From the NCBI GenBank assembly GCA_023910675.1, contig JAAVWC010000023.1, positions 1-61,159 on the forward strand: DNA of 61,159 nucleotides, read 5' to 3'. The translations under genes were made by a program, and so were the position numbers. Below the pieces are notes generated by a model. It ran no database searches and was not told the origin of the DNA. It saw only the letters and a program-made list of their open reading frames with translations. Shown here one piece after another: positions 50,256-58,398 of this stretch. Within the stretch, counting starts at the first letter, position 1; each line of letters opens with the position of its first letter. Source of the stretch: Gemmatimonas sp. Its GTDB lineage: Bacteria > Gemmatimonadota > Gemmatimonadetes > Gemmatimonadales > Gemmatimonadaceae.

Positions 50256-50987
50256 ATGAAGCCGCGCACAATCCGCATTGTAGACAATCCGACAAATCCT
50301 GAACGGACTCTTGCAATAGAGGAGATTGACGCAAAGAATCAGCGAATTGGCGAGGAGCTTCTCCCGTGGCGCTGGGGGGTCCATTTCCGTGTTTCGCGTG
50401 TGGATCGCCGGTGCGCACTTGGATACGGTCCGGACGATTCCGACGAAGACGCTGGTTGGGATGAGCCAACGCAATCACGGACAAGGCTGACCGAATCCCT
50501 CTTCCTAGTCCTTCGTCCTAAACGTGGTACACGATTGGAAATCCTGCCCTCTGGGCAACGCCTGAGGCGGATAACCCTTCGCGTTTGCGTTCGAGGTGAC
50601 CAAGCCTCTGCTCCCGACTGTGAGGCGGCCGCAGGGCTATCGTTTTCGATGGCTATCGACTCACAGTGGCACGTGATCCCCGACTTTCTTGAGTTCACAC
50701 TACGCGTTTCCCACCAGCAATTCGAATCGATTGCACGGCAGCTCATGGCTGACGAGCCCTTGGTGGCCACGGTGCACGTTCGCGGGGCATCGGGCTTTTA
50801 TGCTCCTTGGACTCCAAACGTAACGACGGATGTTGTAAAGCTGCTTCCTGAGGACGACGTGGTGGTACTGGGGGAGACTGACGAGTCGCTGACCCTTCCA
50901 CGCGTCGGAAGGGTCGAAGAGATCACTCTGTCGGTACGTCGTCGCAGGCAGCTCGGGCTCCCACGCCAATCGCCAACCAGTCAGTAG
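50256..50987 (+). CDS. Hypothetical protein, last gene of the operon (243 aa)
   Basis: It begins MKPRTIRIVDNPTNPERTLA 46 bases after the helicase stop. The sequence is beta-rich: WGVHFRVSRVDRRCALGYG, LFLVLRPKRGTRLEILPSGQ, FLEFTLRVSHQQFESIARQL and ATVHVRGASGFYAPWTP. No catalytic motif was seen. Its base composition is visibly lower in GC than the genes before 45 kb. An accessory or specificity role in the helicase system is possible but unsupported beyond position. Confidence 0.6.
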   Translation: MKPRTIRIVDNPTNPERTLAIEEIDAKNQRIGEELLPWRWGVHFRVSRVDRRCALGYGPDDSDEDAGWDEPTQSRTRLTESLFLVLRPKRGTRLEILPSGQRLRRITLRVCVRGDQASAPDCEAAAGLSFSMAIDSQWHVIPDFLEFTLRVSHQQFESIARQLMADEPLVATVHVRGASGFYAPWTPNVTTDVVKLLPEDDVVVLGETDESLTLPRVGRVEEITLSVRRRRQLGLPRQSPTSQ

Positions 50988-51107
50988 AAGTCATGCAGCC
51001 ACTCGTCCTGTCGCTTACCGGCTGGCTCGCTCTCCAGGCATTCGAAAGTGAAACGGCGATGCGGTTCGCTTGCGCATAGTCACAATTCAATGGCAAAGAA
51101 GCCAGAG
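50988..51107. other. 120-bp gap up to the IS256-type element
   Basis: No gene was identified. A 35-codon frame, MAKKPELRDVHAALSWANVG and onward, is restored if the IS256-type element and one target copy are removed (ATG at 51090), but it is short and without further support. Confidence 0.35.
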
Positions 51108-51115
51108 CTTCGTGA

Positions 51116-52493
51116 GAGGTCTCGTCAAGAAGTGTGTAAATGCGCGTCAGGCGGCGGCTTTCTGGGTGGGTGACATAGCGGGGATTTCGATGCCATCGGC
51201 GTAGCGGACGCCACGATACACATTGCGGCACTGCTCCGGCGCGTTCAGCTTGCGAAAGCGCTTCTCGGCGACGCGCAGCAGCCGCCAGATGATCGCCGTG
51301 GCGCGCTCCACTTTCTTGAAACGCTTGGCCGCGCTCGTGCGGAGCCGCACCGCCGCGAAGGGGGACTCGACGACGTTCGTCGTGCGCAGATGGCGCCAAT
51401 GCTCTTTCGGAAACTGGTAGTACGTGAGCATCCGCGCCCAGTCGCGATCCAGACGCTCGCACGCTTTCGGGAAGCGGAGCCGATAGGCGCGGTGGAAGCG
51501 CTGCCGCTCCTGCTCCGCGTCGGCAACGGATTCGGCGGCGGCGATGCGCTGTACCGCGCCCTGCACGTCCGGCTGGTGTTTGAGCGGGGCCGCGTCGACC
51601 ACGTTGCGGAGCTGGTGATTCCAGCAGCGTTGCTCCGCCGCGTCTGGCCATACCTGGCCCACCGCGTTCCACAGGCCCAACGCGCCATCGCCAATCACGC
51701 AGGCGGGGGCCGGCAGGCCGCGCGCCGTGAGATCGCGCAAGATCTCCGCCCAGCTCTCACTCGACTCGCGGTGACCGCTCTCGACGGCGAGGACCACCTT
51801 GGTCCCGTCCGCGAGCGCGGCGATCAGCACCAACAGCGCGGCCTTCGTCGACTCCAGGCCGGCCTTCACGTAGATCCCGTCGGCCCAGACGTACACGGGC
51901 TCGAGCGCGGACAAGTCCTGCGTGCGCCACGGCGCGTAGTCGCGCTGCCAGTCTTCGGTCAGGCGTTGCACACGGCTCGCACTCAGCGGCGCGCCATCGC
52001 CCAGCAGCCCGCGCAGCGCCAGCGTGAAGTCGCCGCTGGACAGGCCGTGCAAATACCGCTCCGGCAACAGCTTCGCGATCTCCGGCGTGCGGCGCTGAAA
52101 CAACGGCAGGATCCGACTCTCAAAGCGCGCGTCGAGCCCACGCACGCGGGGACGACGAATCGAGATCGTGCCGCTCATCAACGCCACCTGTCGGGGCTGC
52201 CCGTGGCCATTGCGATAGCCGACGACGGCATCCGCCGCTCGGCGCTCATGACGGCCGCGACCCAGCAGCGCGTCGACCTCGTCGTCCAACACGCGCTGCA
52301 GGCAGGTTTGCACTTGCTCACGAATAAACGTTTCCAGCGTCGACCAAGTCGGGCTTGACGCGGTCGCAGGAATGTCGATCTTCATCACGGGCGGTGACTC
52401 CTTTTTGTTGCCGGGATTCTCCCGGGGGTGACTGGGTTACCTGAAAAGGTGCCACCGTCTGCCATTCATTTCCACACTTTTTGATTGTACCTC
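51116..52493 (-). mobile_element. IS256-family insertion sequence (1378 bp), intact, 8-bp target duplication
   Basis: Ends are imperfect inverted repeats: left GAGGTCTCGTCAAGAAGTGT and right (reverse complement) GAGGTACAATCAAAAAGTGT, agreeing at about 21 of 27 positions over the longer repeat. The direct repeat CTTCGTGA lies immediately outside both ends (51108-51115 and 52494-52501). A clean duplication indicates a recent simple insertion. Confidence 0.92.
51147..52388 (-). CDS. IS256-family (mutator-type) transposase (413 aa)
   Basis: A mutator-type DDE transposase of usual length. The first catalytic Asp is in PVYVWADGIYVKAGLES, the second in ACVIGDGALGLWNAV. The C-terminal Glu lies in TTNVVESPFAAVRLRTSAAK. 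The CxxH-like AEQRCWNHQLRNVVDAAP is typical of the family. It appears intact. Confidence 0.95.
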   Translation of the reverse strand: MMKIDIPATASSPTWSTLETFIREQVQTCLQRVLDDEVDALLGRGRHERRAADAVVGYRNGHGQPRQVALMSGTISIRRPRVRGLDARFESRILPLFQRRTPEIAKLLPERYLHGLSSGDFTLALRGLLGDGAPLSASRVQRLTEDWQRDYAPWRTQDLSALEPVYVWADGIYVKAGLESTKAALLVLIAALADGTKVVLAVESGHRESSESWAEILRDLTARGLPAPACVIGDGALGLWNAVGQVWPDAAEQRCWNHQLRNVVDAAPLKHQPDVQGAVQRIAAAESVADAEQERQRFHRAYRLRFPKACERLDRDWARMLTYYQFPKEHWRHLRTTNVVESPFAAVRLRTSAAKRFKKVERATAIIWRLLRVAEKRFRKLNAPEQCRNVYRGVRYADGIEIPAMSPTQKAAA

Positions 52494-52711
52494 CTTCGTG
52501 ATGTCCACGCTGCTCTGTCGTGGGCCAACGTCGGTCGTACATGCGTCTCGACCGTTCGCCTGTCCGAGGGCGAATCGCAATAGGGTCGTCGCGTCAGCAC
52601 GCCTCTAACAGGTGAGCCGTTTCGAGAAACCTGGAGGAATGTGCAGGTTCGCCCCGGCGAGCCTGACGATCAGACGCCAACTCGTAGGCTCAACATCCGT
52701 GGGGTATTCCA

Positions 52712-53155
52712 ATGACAGAAGCAACTTCTGCCTCCAAAGACCCAACCAGTTTTGTGGGCCCGTACCCTTTCACCGCGATACAGGCAGTCAGGCGGGGCTT
52801 TTCGAAGTTCAACGTGTTCTCTGGACGTGCAACGCGATCAGAGTTCTGGTATTGGTTGCTTTTCACTTACATCGTGAATCTTCTGGTTACACTGATCGCA
52901 GTCCAGTTCCTAATGGGGGTCGACAGGAAGCCCGCAGAACGACGCGACTTTGTTGACGGGCTTTCCACGCTTGTGGGCCTTATCTTCATGCTTCCCTCAA
53001 TCGCAGTGCAGACGAGGCGGTTGCACGATGTGAATCGTTCGGGCTGGTCAGCACTCCTATGCCTAACGGTCATCGGTGTAGTGCCTTATGTGTATTGGCT
53101 ATCCAGCCGTGGCGATGACTTCACGAATTCGTATGGTGATCCGTCTTCGCCATAG
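52712..53155 (+). CDS. DUF805 membrane protein (147 aa)
   Basis: It has the family blocks FSKFNVFSGRATRSEFWYWL (with the G-R-x-x-R-x-E-F-W motif) and AVQTRRLHDVNRSGWSALL. Three to four hydrophobic segments cover LLFTYIVNLLVTLIAVQFLM, TLVGLIFMLPSIAVQ and LLCLTVIGVVPYVYWL. DUF805 proteins are small inner-membrane proteins of unknown function, often found in mobile cassettes. The gene is complete and ends 5 bases before the IS3-type element. Its base composition is lower in GC than the chromosome part. Confidence 0.88.
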   Translation: MTEATSASKDPTSFVGPYPFTAIQAVRRGFSKFNVFSGRATRSEFWYWLLFTYIVNLLVTLIAVQFLMGVDRKPAERRDFVDGLSTLVGLIFMLPSIAVQTRRLHDVNRSGWSALLCLTVIGVVPYVYWLSSRGDDFTNSYGDPSSP

Positions 53156-53211
53156 CGGATTGAACCGCCCCGGGATTGGAGGAGACTCCCAGCTTTGTGA
53201 GATTTGGGAGC

Positions 53212-53556
53212 ATGACGAAAGACAAAGGGACGGGCAAGCGTCCGGCGAAGCCGTTCTCGGCGGAGGTCCGGGAGCGGGCCGTGCGCCTCGTGCAAGAGCA
53301 ACAGGGCGCGCATGCGACGCAGTGGGCGGCCATCCGGTCGATTGCCGACAAGATCGGTTGTTCGCCGGAAACGTTGCGGCTCTGGCTCCGGCAGACCGAG
53401 CGTGACGCGGGGCATCGTCCGGGGCTGAAGACGGACGAGCGCGAGCGACTGCTGGCGTTGGAGCGGGAGAATCGCGAGCTGAAACGCGCGAATGAAATTC
53501 TGCGCAAGGCCAGCGCGTTTTTCGCGGCAGCGGAGCTCGACCGCTACACGAAGTAA
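53212..53556 (+). CDS. IS3-family transposase OrfA (114 aa)
   Basis: Start at ATG 53212. It has an N-terminal helix-turn-helix ([20 protein letters not shown]) and a leucine-zipper-like C-terminus ([20 protein letters not shown] followed by [16 protein letters not shown]). OrfB lies in the -1 frame relative to it, so the full transposase is probably made by a -1 frameshift near the T-run around 53516-53521. Confidence 0.93.
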   Translation: MTKDKGTGKRPAKPFSAEVRERAVRLVQEQQGAHATQWAAIRSIADKIGCSPETLRLWLRQTERDAGHRPGLKTDERERLLALERENRELKRANEILRKASAFFAAAELDRYTK

Positions 53557-53564
53557 CCCACGCT

Positions 53565-54476
<912 letters not shown>

Positions 54477-54506
54477 TCGAGTCTCCTGAAAACCCGGGGC
54501 GGTTCA

Positions 54507-54639
54507 GTTTAGCCATCTAGTCGCTCGCGTTCGCTCGCAAGGCTCTTGAAGACATCTCGACAGTCAGAGCAACGAAATGTCGGCAGTCCCGAAAGGACCT
54601 ACCAAGAGCAATGGAAGGTTAGGCGGCCACCGCAACCGC
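54507..54639. other. 133-bp gap with first direct-repeat copy, no gene
   Basis: Between the IS3-type element and the GIY-YIG gene stop. GCTCTTG (about 54541) can pair with CAAGAGC (54604-54610), giving a hairpin that includes the repeat. Confidence 0.4.
54604..54625 (+). repeat. 22-bp direct repeat, copy 1 (attC-like end)
   Basis: Sequence CAAGAGCAATGG then AAGGTTAGGC. It matches copy 2 at 56393-56414 at 17 of 22 positions and in the same orientation. The terminal GTTAGGC fits the GTTRRRY core of integron attC sites, but no full paired RYYYAAC arm was found. Confidence 0.5.
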
Positions 54640-54978
54640 CTAGATGGGCGCGCTGACTCGGTTCAGCGGAGGCAGCTCGCCATCCCGCAGGCGAACCGAT
54701 TCCAGCCAACCTCGCTCTAGCGCGTTGAGCCGAGCGGGATCCTCGGCTCGCCACCAAGCGGTTGAGCACCTTCCGAATCGCGTAAGGGCCATCCGCTTCT
54801 CACTGTCAAAGTGCTGGACCAGCCGCTGACGAATGGACACGGCCTGACCGATGTAGAGGATGTCCCCGGCCGCATTAGCCAGGCAGTAGCACCCACTACT
54901 ATCTGAAATACGGCTCAGCGAGTACAGCTCAAACGCCGTCTTTTCTTCGGTCGTGGGAAAAAGATCTGCGACCTTCAC
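54640..54978 (-). CDS. Small GIY-YIG nuclease-like protein (112 aa)
   Basis: A stand-alone GIY-YIG domain: GCYCLANAAGDILYIGQAVS then IRQRLVQHFD, followed by TAWWRAEDPARLNALERGWL with the catalytic Glu, and PLNRVSAP at the end. The first Tyr-containing motif is G-x-Y (GCYCL) and the second YIG. Length suggests only the catalytic core. Its start overlaps the DGQHR gene stop in ATGA (54975-54978), so translation is coupled and the two proteins are likely to act together. Confidence 0.88.
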   Translation of the reverse strand: MKVADLFPTTEEKTAFELYSLSRISDSSGCYCLANAAGDILYIGQAVSIRQRLVQHFDSEKRMALTRFGRCSTAWWRAEDPARLNALERGWLESVRLRDGELPPLNRVSAPI

Positions 54979-56114
54979 ATGGAGAATCCATCGCTACTAC
55001 CAGGCTGGCTGTGCACCGCAGTAGAAAGTGCGGTCGCAAATTTTCGAATCGCAGCCTGATTGAGTCCTGAAGCCGTAGCGCCACGCTTCCAGAAACCAGG
55101 GCTCGACACTCCGATGTACTCGGTCGGCAGATTCTCGAATGCCTGCGAGAGGAGCTGCTCAACTGTCTCCGTCTTGAAATCTTTGAGATTCGCCAAGTGG
55201 AGGAATATGGCCGGACTGGCTGAGTGAAACATGTGTAGGCCGTTTGTCTTGAAGATGACGGAAGTGTCATCATCTGGCTCTACGAGAAGATTCCGGATCG
55301 CACGCCAATAGTTATTCAGAACCTTTCTCTGCTTGTCAGTGCTCCACTGATCGCCAGAAATAGGATTTGATGGCGTGAGAATATACTTTTTTAGCGAAGT
55401 GACGAAGCTCTTCTGGTTGATCGTCGCGTCCCCAGACGTGTCGTCGTCGTTCGCCATCCGAATCTTTCCAAACCAAGGCGACTCTTTCTCGTCGTTCAGG
55501 TACTGAACGATTTGGATCGCCCGTGAGTCCTCGCCCTTGTCGACCTGCCGCTGAATCCACTTGGGCAGCACTGGCGTCTTCTCAAATTCGATCATCTGAG
55601 TCAAACGCGCGACGATTTGCTGCTCGATGGCCTTGTCGACGGACCGCTGCGTGGTGTTCACGATCAGAAAGTGCGCCATCTGACTGATGGCACTCAAATT
55701 TACGGCAATGTTAACAGGCACCTCGAAATCGTTCAGCGATGGGTCCTTCTCGGCTGCCAGTACCAAACCGCGTATTCGATGCTGGCCATCCACCACGTTG
55801 AACGAGCCTACCTTATCTGGGTCGATTCTGACGGTGTTGGTCGCCTCATCAAATGGAACGAGCTTGTCCGTGGCCAAGAAGATTGACGTCGGCAAGAACG
55901 CTTCCAGAGCCTTGTGTCCGTCGAGGAGGTAGTCGGCAAGACGCTTCGCCCGGGCCTCGTTTAACAGACGCTGGTACCCCGTTCCTTCGTCCGAGTCGAG
56001 AGTGTCGATCTTGTAGAAATTCGGCTGGCGGAGGTCACGCACTTGGAGCGACGTTGCGTAGATTATTAGGTTGCCCTGTCGTATTCGAGCCGCTGGACGT
56101 GTAAGCTCGGGCAT
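54975..56114 (-). CDS. DGQHR-domain protein (379 aa)
   Basis: The signature VVDGQHRIRGL lies at about residue 107, in the ParB/DndB-like nuclease-related fold used by DNA-phosphorothioation DndB and by several conflict-system proteins. Adjacent conserved blocks are FYKIDTLDSDEGTGYQRLLN and HFLIVNTTQRSVDKAIEQQI. The remaining 200 residues are helical and unrecognised. It is the upstream partner of the small GIY-YIG nuclease. The GC content of both genes is clearly lower than that of the flanking IS elements, indicating separate acquisition. Confidence 0.85.
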   Translation of the reverse strand: MPELTRPAARIRQGNLIIYATSLQVRDLRQPNFYKIDTLDSDEGTGYQRLLNEARAKRLADYLLDGHKALEAFLPTSIFLATDKLVPFDEATNTVRIDPDKVGSFNVVDGQHRIRGLVLAAEKDPSLNDFEVPVNIAVNLSAISQMAHFLIVNTTQRSVDKAIEQQIVARLTQMIEFEKTPVLPKWIQRQVDKGEDSRAIQIVQYLNDEKESPWFGKIRMANDDDTSGDATINQKSFVTSLKKYILTPSNPISGDQWSTDKQRKVLNNYWRAIRNLLVEPDDDTSVIFKTNGLHMFHSASPAIFLHLANLKDFKTETVEQLLSQAFENLPTEYIGVSSPGFWKRGATASGLNQAAIRKFATALSTAVHSQPGSSDGFSM

Positions 56115-56630
56115 TGATGGGATTGGTTGGGGGGCAGAATGCGTTCTGGCTGAAATTACGGGCGCCCACCGAGCTCAGCTAGGGTTAGAGATGCGGAACG
56201 GCGCCAGCCAATGCTCCTTCGCAGATTGCGGAGCGCTGTTGATAGCGCGGACCGGCTGTGTCTGGACTGCCTTGTATCTGCCGATTCCGTGATTCTGCCG
56301 TAGTTGTGACCAGAACACCCGCCTTGCGGGGCCCTTCAACAAACGGCAACCAGTGAGCGCAGCAGACAGAAACCAATTCCAAGCGGCCCTGTCAAGAGCA
56401 ACACAGGGTTAGGTCACGTGAGGCGCGGCCTCCAGCTAGTTCTGAGTGGTGTTCGCCACGCGAATCGCGCGTAAGGAAGATCAACGAATTGGTACTTCGG
56501 GAGTGCCGCGTTAGCCCGCCTGGGGCGAGCTGATTCCAGATCACTTGCCGCTCGCCGAACCGGGCATTGCGTCGTGCATCAACACAATGCACTAAAGCAG
56601 AGCTCGCTTGCCTCCGCGAGGCAATGAGGC
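56115..56630. other. 516-bp region without a confident gene
   Basis: Upstream of the DGQHR gene. It holds the second 22-bp direct repeat (56393-56414), and a possible stem CATTGC/GCAATG at about 56563 and 56620. Short frames on both strands have no coding character. A promoter for the DGQHR operon must be here, but I could not place it, and no Shine-Dalgarno sequence precedes the ATG at 56114. Confidence 0.45.
56393..56414 (+). repeat. 22-bp direct repeat, copy 2 (attC-like end)
   Basis: CAAGAGCAACAC then AGGGTTAGGT, ending in GTTAGGT, which fits GTTRRRY. With copy 1 it flanks the DGQHR/GIY-YIG pair, whose genes point against the repeats. Confidence 0.5.
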
Positions 56631-56635
56631 TGTTG

Positions 56636-56681
56636 GGCGACACGAGAAATTGACCCCCTGGCGACATGAGGAATTGACCCC
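56636..56681 (+). repeat. Two 22-bp tandem repeats at the IS21 left end
   Basis: GGCGACACGAGAAATTGACC and GGCGACATGAGGAATTGACC, each followed by CC, are spaced 24 bases apart (starts 56636 and 56660). Confidence 0.65.
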
Positions 56682-56713
56682 TCCCCCCTGAATCCTCAGC
56701 CGGAGGTCCCCTC

Positions 56714-58015
56714 ATGACCGACTTGCCCCCACCCTTTCCCGGTCCCCTAGCCGTGGAGAGGTCCGCCCTGCGCACACCCGATGACGTCGACCGCATGTTG
56801 CAGCTCCACGCGCTGGGCTGGGGTGTGAAACGCATCGCCCGCGAGCTGGGCTGCGCGAAGAACACGGTCAAGAAGTACGTGACGCAGGGCGACTGGCGCC
56901 CGGCGGCGCCCGTGGCGCGCGTGGGCGTCTTGGACGCCCTGCAGCCGTGGCTCGCGGCCTGCTTCCACCAGCATCATGGCAACGCCGATGTCGTGCGCCA
57001 GGCGCTGCTCCGCGAGCACCAGCTCACTGTGTCGCTCCGGACGGTCGAGCGGGCGGTGGCGCCGCTCCGCCAAGCGCTGCGTGCCGCCGCGCGCGCCACG
57101 GTGCGGTTTGAAACGCGTCCGGGCCAGCAACTCCAGATCGATTTCGGCGAGCGCAGCGTGGTGATCGCCGGCGTGAAGGAGCGCGTGTACTGTTTTGTCG
57201 CGACGCTCGGCTACTCGCGGCGCCTGCATGTGCGCGTGTTTCTGCACGCGCGACAAACGGCGTGGCTCGAGGGGCTGGAGAGTACCTTCACGGCCTTCGG
57301 CGGCGTGCCCGAGACCGTGCTGCTCGATAACGCGAAGGCGCTCGTCGTGCGGCACGTCGTCGCCACGCGTGAAGTCACCTTTCATCCCCGCTTGCTGGCG
57401 TTTGCACAACACTGGGGCTTTCGCCCCATCGCGTGCGCGCCCTATCGCGCGCAGACGAAAGGCAAAGACGAACGCGGTGTCGGCTATGTGAAACACAATG
57501 CGCTCGCCGGCCACACCTTTGATTCCTTCGCGGCGCTGGAAGCGCATCTCGTACAGTGGACCCGTGAGGTCGCCGACGTGCGGGTGCACGGCACCACGGG
57601 TGAAGCGCCCATCGCGCGCTTCACGCGCGATGAGGCCGACACGCTCGCGCCGCTCGCGTCACGCGCGAGTTTTCAGCCGACCCGCGAGTGGGTGCGGCGC
57701 GTCCAGGTCGATTGCACCATCGAGCTCCATCGCAATTGGTACTCGGTGCCGTGGCGCTATCTCGGCGAAACGGTGCGGGTGCAGCAGCACGGCGAGCGCG
57801 TGACGATCACGTACGGCGCGGCGATCATCGCCGACCACCACATCGCGGTTGGCACGCGGGTCCGCCGCGTCGATCCCGCGCATCTCGTCGGCATCACGGC
57901 TCGCGCGCACGGCGAGGCGAGTGCGGAGCGCGTACTCCCCGCGGCGACGCTGCTCCGCCCACTGGCGGAGTACGGGATCGCCGCCGGTGAGACGCCGTGT
58001 GGGGTCGCCGCATGA
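56714..58015 (+). CDS. istA: IS21-family transposase IstA (433 aa)
   Basis: It has an N-terminal HTH (VKRIARELGCAKNTVKKYV) and an integrase-like catalytic core: Asp in QLQIDFGERSVVIAG, then PETVLLDNAKALVV, and CAPYRAQTKGKDERGVGYVK with the Glu. The C-terminus carries a SH3-like region. It overlaps istB by 4 bases (ATGA at 58012-58015). Full length and undamaged. Confidence 0.95.
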   Translation: MTDLPPPFPGPLAVERSALRTPDDVDRMLQLHALGWGVKRIARELGCAKNTVKKYVTQGDWRPAAPVARVGVLDALQPWLAACFHQHHGNADVVRQALLREHQLTVSLRTVERAVAPLRQALRAAARATVRFETRPGQQLQIDFGERSVVIAGVKERVYCFVATLGYSRRLHVRVFLHARQTAWLEGLESTFTAFGGVPETVLLDNAKALVVRHVVATREVTFHPRLLAFAQHWGFRPIACAPYRAQTKGKDERGVGYVKHNALAGHTFDSFAALEAHLVQWTREVADVRVHGTTGEAPIARFTRDEADTLAPLASRASFQPTREWVRRVQVDCTIELHRNWYSVPWRYLGETVRVQQHGERVTITYGAAIIADHHIAVGTRVRRVDPAHLVGITARAHGEASAERVLPAATLLRPLAEYGIAAGETPCGVAA

Positions 58016-58372
58016 CGCCACGCGCTGCCGCGGCCCTCGTCTCGCCGCCCGATCCCGCGACGCTCGACGCCATGCTCACGCGGCTCAAGCTCACCGCCAT
58101 CCGCGATCAACTCGACACGCTGCTCGCGGAGGCGGCACGACGGGAGCTCACCCTCATCGAAACGGTCGCGTATTTGTGCGAGCGCGAGATCGCGCGCAAA
58201 GACGCGCGTCGCATCGACATGGCGCTCGGGCTCGCGCGCTTCCCGATGGTACGCGAACTCTCCGGCTATGATTTCGCGGCACAGCCAGCGGTCGATAAAC
58301 AGCAGATCAAAGAGCTGGCCACCGGCCGCTTTATCGCGAACGGCGAATCACTCCTTTTACTCGGGCCGCCTG
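58012..58372 (+). pseudogene. istB: IstB, 5' part, interrupted in its Walker A motif
   Basis: About 120 codons of the AAA+ helper ATPase are intact: MLTRLKLTAIRDQLDTLLAE, YLCEREIARKDARR, and FIANGESLLLLGPP. The P-loop then breaks after GPP, where foreign sequence starts, and the frame stops at 58410. The missing continuation GVGKTHLSVGLGRAA is found at 61055, so a precise insertion split the gene. Confidence 0.9.
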
Positions 58373-58398
58373 AGGTAGCGACATACTACGTCACCTCG

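Noticed and set aside
51090..52560. Gene MAKKPELRDVHAALSWANVG interrupted by the IS256-type element
   Set aside because: Removing the element restores only 35 codons before a stop, without a ribosome-binding site or recognisable motif.
56560..56637. Full integron attC site ending GTTGGGC
   Set aside because: A CATTGC/GCAATG stem is possible, but the GTTGGGC coincides with the IS21 left end and the opposite core (GCCGAAC) does not fit RYYYAAC.
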